Origin: Nonomuraea wenchangensis
Lineage (GTDB): Bacteria; Actinomycetota; Actinomycetes; Streptosporangiales; Streptosporangiaceae
Direction of reading: 5' to 3'
DNA length: 64,000 nt
NCBI RefSeq assembly: GCF_900111685.1
Contig: NZ_FOHX01000003.1
Coordinates: forward strand, 186,001-250,000
In this document: one piece after another, positions 60,752 to 64,000 of the stretch
Layout of the letters: each line of letters opens with the position of its first letter
Position numbering within the stretch: the stretch's first letter is position 1
Translations under genes and position numbers: made by a program
Notes under the pieces: generated by a model
Seen by the model: only the letters and a program-made list of their open reading frames with translations
What the model was told of the DNA's origin: nothing
The model's database searches: none

Positions 60752-61050
60752 GACGCGACCTGCTCGACCTGGCCGAGGTATCGGGCGTAGATCCGGCACT
60801 CACGCCCGACCGTGCGAGCGGTGGCCTCGAAAGACCCCCTGATCGCGAGCGTCTGCACCTGGCCGGCGGTGATGCGGTGCGCTATCGCCGCCGCCCGGTG
60901 CGAGGTGTCAGCCAAGCCCACCCGGTGCCACCGGCCAGGGTCGGCGCACAAGGCGGCGGCGATCTCCGGGTAGTTGAGCGGGTCCGCCCGAACGTAGGTG
61001 ATCGACCTCGCCGGGGGATCCTCGCGGACGATCTCGAAGGCGGTGCTCAT
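60748..61050 (-). CDS. Conserved small actinophage protein
   Basis: A 100-residue protein with YPEIAAALCADPGRWHRVGL, AAIAHRITAGQVQTLAIRGS and FEATARTVGRECRIYARYLG. The EIAAAL...PG.W...........A..I..G.......G.FEA..R......R.YARY.G pattern recurs in many actinophages and prophages; unknown function. Confidence 0.8.
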   Translation of the reverse strand: MSTAFEIVREDPPARSITYVRADPLNYPEIAAALCADPGRWHRVGLADTSHRAAAIAHRITAGQVQTLAIRGSFEATARTVGRECRIYARYLGQVEQVAS

Positions 61051-61502
61051 GCCTGCTCCTCCGTCCGGCCGTAGCCGGCGGCGAGGATGGCGCGAGCGTT
61101 GGCCTCGGCGGTCGACCACGGGTCGATCAGCTCGACGAGCTGCTTGAGCTGTTCTGGGTCCGGCTCGGCGTCCGCGAGGTCGGCAGCGGCGGCCAGGTGG
61201 GCGGCGTAGTCGCGCGCCTGCATGGTGGGCACGGACCCGACGACGCGGAGCCCTGCCGAGGCGTTGACGTTCCTACCGTCGACCCAGCCCTCGGTGCGCA
61301 GCTCATGGGTGTCCGGGCGGGGCAGGATGATCGGCGGCTCCTGGCCGGCGGCCCGGTACAGGGCGGCGACTATCTCCGGAAGGTCGGCGGCGGGGACATC
61401 GACCACCCGTCCGCCTACCCCGACCTCGGCAGCCTCCCCGTATATGTCGGACTTGTCGATCGTGAGGTTGTAGTTGTGGGGGCCCATGAAGGTGTAGCTC
61501 AT
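61047..61502 (-). CDS. Hypothetical protein
   Basis: A 151-residue protein: MSYTFMGPHNYNLTIDKSDI, VVDVPAADLPEIVAALYRAA, and an Ala/Glu helix at the C-terminus. GTGA/ATGA overlaps on both ends. Confidence 0.7.
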   Translation of the reverse strand: MSYTFMGPHNYNLTIDKSDIYGEAAEVGVGGRVVDVPAADLPEIVAALYRAAGQEPPIILPRPDTHELRTEGWVDGRNVNASAGLRVVGSVPTMQARDYAAHLAAAADLADAEPDPEQLKQLVELIDPWSTAEANARAILAAGYGRTEEQA

Positions 61503-62233
61503 GCGCTCGCCTCCGCCTTCTCGGCGGACTTCACGGCGTCGTACCGCTGGACGCCCCACACGATCGCGTGACAGGCCCATAGGAACGACCAGTCCCAGTC
61601 GCGGAGATCCCACTCCTGCCAGCCCTCGAACTGGAACTTGTGGCCGTCGTCGGAGGTGAACGAGAACTCGTCGAGGCCGCGCAGCACGGTCTCCTCGTAC
61701 TCGGTGCCGCAGCCCCACCAGGGGTCGAAGAAGTGCTCGTGGACCGCCTTCCGCAGCCTCCGCATGTGGTCGCGGGTCTGCTCGTGGCACGGCTTGGCAA
61801 GCTCGGGACCCAGCAGGTTGACGGTGTCGAGGCCGAGCTGCGAGGCCCTCTCGGTGAGCCGCGCGTGCAGGAAGTCCTCGTACTCGTCCCTCAGCGCCTG
61901 CCGGATGTGCTGGTGCAGCAGGTCCTGGGAGTACTTCTGGACGGAGTGGCGTCCCTCGGGCAGCTTCTCCGCCCAGTAGTCCGGGTTGATCTCTTTGGAC
62001 CTGCGAGCGCGGAAGAACTGGAACATGTCGGGGGTGCGGGAGAACACGTACGCGTCGTTGAGGTCGCCGCGGATGGCGAGGCTGCCCGGCCAAGTGACGA
62101 TGTCGAACCAGTAGAGGCCACGCCTGCCGCGGCAGCGCAGGTGCCGGTACAGCCCGTCGTTGTGCAGGACGGTCATCTTGTGCCAGCGGGTGTCCATCGC
62201 GAACCGCTTGGCGATCTCCGGGTAGTCGCTCAT
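61499..62233 (-). CDS. Conserved actinophage protein
   Basis: A 244-residue protein: HKMTVLHNDGLYRHLRCRGR, YWFDIVTWPGSLAIRGDLND, AYVFSRTPDMFQFF, then NPDYWAEKL and C-terminal FQFEGWQEWDLRDWDWSFLW. The pattern WFDI.TWPG.L.I.GD....F.R..DMF.FF is widespread in actinophage early regions; function not known. Confidence 0.8.
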   Translation of the reverse strand: MSDYPEIAKRFAMDTRWHKMTVLHNDGLYRHLRCRGRRGLYWFDIVTWPGSLAIRGDLNDAYVFSRTPDMFQFFRARRSKEINPDYWAEKLPEGRHSVQKYSQDLLHQHIRQALRDEYEDFLHARLTERASQLGLDTVNLLGPELAKPCHEQTRDHMRRLRKAVHEHFFDPWWGCGTEYEETVLRGLDEFSFTSDDGHKFQFEGWQEWDLRDWDWSFLWACHAIVWGVQRYDAVKSAEKAEASA

Positions 62234-62613
62234 GCCCGCGCCTCCGCCTTCTCGGCGAGGCCCGCCTCGTGTGCGGCTTTGGCCAGCGCGTCCAGCACCT
62301 CATGCAGGGACATGGCGTCCAACCGGTCACCGACATCCGTGATCAGGTCGTCCAGCGGCATGCCCACCACGTCACGGCCGGGCAGGACCAGCTCGGCGAG
62401 GTAGAAGGCGGCGTCCACGAGTTGGCGGTCGGACGGCTCCCAGGGCGCGTTCCAGTCGCTGAGTCCCATCCACACGTCCGGCTCGGAGCCGGCGGCGACG
62501 GCGAGAGCGCCGAAGGCGTCCACCGCACCCGAGGCGATGACGAAGTTGCTGGAGCACATGCCGCGCTGCTCCAGGACGGTGATGGCGTCGGCGAGGATCG
62601 AGGCGGCGTTCAC
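62230..62613 (-). CDS. Hypothetical protein
   Basis: A 127-residue acidic protein with MCSSNFVIASGAVDAFGALA and RQLVDAAFYLAELVLPGRDV. GTG 62613 overlaps the previous stop. Confidence 0.68.
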   Translation of the reverse strand: MNAASILADAITVLEQRGMCSSNFVIASGAVDAFGALAVAAGSEPDVWMGLSDWNAPWEPSDRQLVDAAFYLAELVLPGRDVVGMPLDDLITDVGDRLDAMSLHEVLDALAKAAHEAGLAEKAEARA

Positions 62614-62870
62614 GCGACGCCCCCGTCCTGCTCGGCGGCCAGGTGCGCGGCCACGCGGCGGTCGCTCGGAGTGGCGTCCACCCGCTCGACAGCCAGCAGC
62701 GTCCACCACATGCCGCCCGACCACACCTCACGCTCCCCGTGAGCCATGGCAGCCTCCCGAGTGGGCGGGTTGAGCTCGGTGACGACCACGCTGTAGCCGG
62801 GCTCGCGGTGGTAGGTGTCGCCCACCTCAAGGTCGGCAGCGATCCGGATGGTCAGCTCGGCGGTACTCAC
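62610..62870 (-). CDS. Hypothetical protein
   Basis: An 86-residue protein (VSTAELTIRIAADLEVGDTY...) with REVWSGGMWWTLLAVERVDA. GTG 62870 overlaps as GTGA. Confidence 0.66.
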   Translation of the reverse strand: MSTAELTIRIAADLEVGDTYHREPGYSVVVTELNPPTREAAMAHGEREVWSGGMWWTLLAVERVDATPSDRRVAAHLAAEQDGGVA

Positions 62871-63229
62871 GCGCCCACCTGCACAACCTGGTCGTAGGAG
62901 CGGCGCGCCCTGTGGGCCGCGTACGCCGCGTCGTGCACGTGGGAGACGCTGAAGCTGATGCCGCCGACCTCGATCCACAGCGTCCGGCCGTGCTCGTGGA
63001 CGCTGTACTCGTGAGCGATGCCGGCCTGCTGCACGGCCTTGGCTGCGGCTTCCATGGTGGGCACCGCAGTCTTGTCCCGACCGCCCACGGCCCAGCCGAG
63101 GATCGACTGGACCGGGATCTCCGGCACCTGCTCGAACATGTCGATGAGGGCGCGCAGACCCGCGATGATCTCGGCTCGCTCGTTGGCGGTCTGGCTGGTG
63201 ATCTCGGAAGGGGGTGAGATGATGCTCAT
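62867..63229 (-). CDS. Hypothetical protein
   Basis: A 120-residue protein with ERAEIIAGLRALIDMFEQVP, a helical middle, and TLWIEVGGISFSVSHVHDAA. The initial helix resembles small phage proteins that end in a beta hairpin. First gene of the overlapping chain running left. Confidence 0.7.
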   Translation of the reverse strand: MSIISPPSEITSQTANERAEIIAGLRALIDMFEQVPEIPVQSILGWAVGGRDKTAVPTMEAAAKAVQQAGIAHEYSVHEHGRTLWIEVGGISFSVSHVHDAAYAAHRARRSYDQVVQVGA

Positions 63230-63315
63230 CAGTCCTGCTCTCTAGGTCGTGGTCCGACTTGGGGTTGAGCGGGATCAGCGGGTCCGTCAGTGGCGTCTGG
63301 CGGGCCCGCAGCCCG

Positions 63316-63447
63316 TTAGGGCGTGCGGTGGCGGCCGACGTAGACGGCGACACCGGGGTCGGCGCGGTCCACGGCGGCGAGCTGCGAGACGCGCACCGAA
63401 AGGCCGAGCGTCATCAGGAAGGCACCCCAGCGCTGCTCGGGGGTCAT
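63316..63447 (-). CDS. Small protein
   Basis: A 43-residue protein (MTPEQRWGAFLMTLGLSVRV...) with one amphipathic helix. ATG 63447 overlaps the preceding stop as ATGA, the main support. Confidence 0.6.
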   Translation of the reverse strand: MTPEQRWGAFLMTLGLSVRVSQLAAVDRADPGVAVYVGRHRTP

Positions 63448-63623
63448 GCCGCCTCCCCCGCCTGCGCGGGCAGAGAGGTACGGATGCCACCGAGGACTCG
63501 GGCGATGAGCGTGAGCTGGTCCGGCTCCAGCGGGCCCCATCCGGCGACGAGCCTCTGGATGTCGGGCTGCTGGGAGCGGTCCGCGAGGTAGGCGAGGTAG
63601 TCGGCCTCGTTCTGGGGGATCAT
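63444..63623 (-). CDS. Small protein
   Basis: A 59-residue protein (MIPQNEADYLAYLADRSQQP...) with LEPDQLTLIARVLGGIR. It is coupled to both neighbours by ATGA and TGATG overlaps. Confidence 0.68.
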   Translation of the reverse strand: MIPQNEADYLAYLADRSQQPDIQRLVAGWGPLEPDQLTLIARVLGGIRTSLPAQAGEAA

Positions 63624-63883
63624 CAGGCGCTCACCTGCTCGATCTCGAAGACGTCTTCGAAGCGCAGGTCAGGGAAGGCGTAGAGGACGCCGGCGATGAA
63701 GTTTTCGCCGGGCCGGATGCCGCCTGGCTCGGAGGGTCCTTGCTGGACTCGGCTGACGGTGGTGCGACTGACGCCGATCCGCTCGGCACGAGCGCTGTCG
63801 GTCGCCAGGTCTTTGGCGTTCATGCGGCGCTCCCACTCCTTCAGCCGGAGGCTGATGACGGGCCGCATCGTTCGTTCGTGCAT
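63623..63883 (-). CDS. XRE-like HTH regulator
   Basis: An 86-residue protein if it starts at ATG 63883 (ATG 63868 and ATG 63823 are alternatives; only the last has GGAG well placed). HTH: RLKEWERRMNAKDLATDSAR, AERIGVSRTTVSRVQQG; then ENFIAGVLYAFPDLRFEDVF, the helix pair typical of a small actinobacterial regulator family. It leads the leftward early operon and may control it. Confidence 0.78.
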   Translation of the reverse strand: MHERTMRPVISLRLKEWERRMNAKDLATDSARAERIGVSRTTVSRVQQGPSEPGGIRPGENFIAGVLYAFPDLRFEDVFEIEQVSA

Positions 63884-64000
63884 GCACGCACTCTTGCATG
63901 TGGGAGTGCACGCACGCAACATCTTCTGGCTGGAATCTTGTTCTCTCAGGCCACGCTGTGCACTCACGCACCACTGGTCACAGCCATATCCCGAGCTGCA
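63884..64000. promoter_or_regulatory. Upstream region with TGCACGCAC repeats
   Basis: GCACTC/GAGTGC (10-bp spacer) forms an inverted repeat near 63888-63909. TGCA(C/T)GCACGCA-like repeats occur about 63882, 63906 and 63959. It is the likely promoter/operator of the regulator at 63883; no clear -35/-10 pair can be fixed. Confidence 0.45.

Noticed and set aside
1..64000. Integrase gene
   Set aside because: No tyrosine recombinase R-H-R-Y set or serine recombinase domain was seen in any plausible gene; temperate life style is inferred only from repressor- and antirepressor-like genes.

Overview
The window is part of a G+C-rich actinobacterial tailed-phage genome (or a prophage of an actinomycete such as a streptomycete or streptosporangial host). 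The basis is a complete head-packaging block (small and large terminase, portal, MuF-like protein, scaffold, HK97-type capsid), many tiny overlapping genes, heavy GTG start use, and actinomycete-specific families (WhiB, DUF397, DUF6221). About 115 protein genes can be supported. All but four run leftward on the minus strand, mostly joined by ATGA, GTGA or TGATG overlaps, so the map reads right to left. No integrase, lysis cassette, tape measure or tail assembly chaperone is visible; the genome evidently continues past the left edge, where a glycosyltransferase is cut.

Right third (64.0-45.6 kb): early genes. A HTH regulator stands at the right edge, then a long run of small genes, a putative Erf/Sak-like annealing protein, an HNH protein, a lipoprotein with two membrane neighbours, and a T4-like RNA-repair pair (polynucleotide kinase-phosphatase plus RNA ligase). 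A rightward XRE repressor-like gene faces an excisionase-like HTH gene and a larger regulator across an operator region at 53.85-53.96 kb. Further left are a DUF4406 protein, a Dam-type methylase and a WhiB-like protein.

Middle (45.6-30 kb): a 450-bp G-rich non-coding stretch with 14 GTCGGC-like motifs lies beside the replication genes (PD-(D/E)XK-like nuclease, DnaD-like loader, TOPRIM primase/RecA-like ATPase, SSB) and is a candidate origin. A second divergent switch at 37.03-37.19 kb carries two consensus-like promoters, one apparently giving a leaderless mRNA. From there left runs a series of small cysteine-rich, membrane and coiled-coil proteins, several separated by strong hairpins, one of which looks like a tRNA acceptor-T minihelix.

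Left-middle (30-19 kb): two larger conserved actinophage proteins, a tRNA with a perfect cloverleaf but a 9-nt anticodon loop, a GIY-YIG-like protein, tandem DUF7336-like paralogues and a BRO/KilAC antirepressor.

Left (19-0 kb): virion genes. They comprise two tail-associated proteins (one of 1241 residues built from 26 copies of a 22-residue repeat), a glycosylation island (four GT-A-like transferases and an SDR epimerase), an HNH gene, a small divergent regulatory spot at 9.9 kb, then small conserved actinophage genes, terminase, portal, MuF, scaffold, capsid and a GT-B glycosyltransferase. The five transferases suggest virion glycosylation. The RNA-repair pair together with the odd tRNA suggests defence against host anticodon nucleases or altered decoding.
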